A stretch of DNA of 5,106 nt, from positions 1 to 5,106 of the forward strand of contig JADDQT010000074.1 in assembly GCA_016781225.1 (NCBI GenBank), in the 5' to 3' direction. Within the stretch, counting starts at the first letter, position 1. Every line of letters starts with the position of its first letter. The stretch is from Actinomycetota bacterium (GTDB lineage: Bacteria > Actinomycetota > Acidimicrobiia > Acidimicrobiales > GCA-2861595). Positions 4,825 through 5,106 of this stretch are shown here, in pieces. The notes beneath the pieces were generated by a model. The model was not told the origin of the DNA and did no database searches. It saw only the letters and a program-made list of their open reading frames with translations. Position numbers and translations under genes: made by a program.

Positions 4825-5106
4825 TCACGAGCTGCAGGAGAGCATTGAGCACCCCACCCGTTCACGGGCCCACTCGGGGCGACGGGCCGAGAAGCGCTCC
4901 CTGCCCGGCTGCTCGTCGTAAGGATGGCGGAGCACCTCGAGCAGCTCGGCGATGAGCGAAGGGTCGCCGTGCTCGGCGGCGTCGATGGCCTCTTGGGCGA
5001 GGTAGTTGCGCAGGACGAAGCGGGGGTTCACGGCGTCCATCCTCCGGCGCCGCTCGTCGTCACCCAGGCCGCCCTGCGCCACCCGGCGCCCCCACGCCCG
5101 GAGCCA
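4825..5106 (-). CDS. selO: SelO/YdiU family protein adenylyltransferase, C-terminal fragment
   Basis: The minus strand is open from the right edge to TGA at 4825, giving 93 residues that begin WLRAWGRRVAQGGLGDDE. The core MDAVNPRFVLRNYLAQEAI, then an acidic helix ending LLEVLRHPYDEQP and the tail RPEWARERVG, is the conserved C-terminus of the SelO/YdiU family. These pseudokinase-fold enzymes move AMP from ATP onto Ser, Thr or Tyr of target proteins and are linked to redox stress. The catalytic kinase-like core lies outside the window. The protein ends SCSS: the Cys is third from the end, where human SELENOO has selenocysteine (USS). This is therefore a Cys-containing homologue, and the TGA after it is a normal stop. 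It is followed on the same strand by the DUF4383 gene after 85 bp. Confidence 0.93.
   Translation of the reverse strand, partial: WLRAWGRRVAQGGLGDDERRRRMDAVNPRFVLRNYLAQEAIDAAEHGDPSLIAELLEVLRHPYDEQPGRERFSARRPEWARERVGCSMLSCSS

Noticed and set aside
4825..4827. TGA at the end of SelO as a selenocysteine codon
   Set aside because: The Sec position is already filled by Cys two codons earlier (S-C-S-S), and the downstream sequence does not continue the family.
1..5106. CRISPR array, tRNA, rRNA, insertion sequence or att site
   Set aside because: No regularly spaced repeats, no tRNA cloverleaf sequence, no transposase motifs and no terminal inverted repeats were seen on either strand.

Overview
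The window is about two-thirds G+C with strongly G/C-ending codons. It carries families typical of Actinomycetota: an Rv2578c-type radical SAM protein, a TIGR00725-type nucleotide-binding protein, and DUF4383 and DUF2071 proteins. An actinobacterial-type LexA (SOS) box and two candidate promoters sitting almost on the start codon (leaderless transcription) fit the same group. I cannot name a genus. The sequence is ordinary chromosomal context except for one mobile element inside a gene.

Layout, left to right. Positions 1-92 (minus) are the N-terminus of a TIGR00725/LOG-like Rossmann protein running off the left edge. A short divergent spacer holds a near-consensus LexA box at 137-152. Positions 166-2250 (plus) encode an Rv2578c/SplB-like radical SAM protein. 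Its Fe-S cluster motif is split by a complete 341-residue intein with a LAGLIDADG homing endonuclease (391-1413). Positions 2254-2460 (minus) probably encode a 68-residue acidic, proline-rich protein, convergent with the radical SAM gene. A spacer with two related palindromes (2461-2574) leads to an exported lipoprotein-type alpha/beta hydrolase (2575-3375, plus), whose stop codon lies in a 12-bp tandem repeat. Three minus-strand genes follow: a DUF2071 protein (3432-4145), a four-helix DUF4383 membrane protein (4209-4739), and the C-terminal 93 residues of a SelO/YdiU protein AMPylase (4825-5106) running off the right edge.

The genes do not form an obvious pathway. The most coherent unit is the left end, where a LexA box stands before a spore-photoproduct-lyase-like radical SAM gene. 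That suggests a DNA-damage-induced protein whose maturation also depends on protein splicing at its Fe-S ligand site. The intein's first residue (Cys) takes the place of the third cluster cysteine in the precursor, so splicing could in principle be coupled to redox state or cluster loading. This is the observation most worth testing. The other genes look like single housekeeping or stress-related units.
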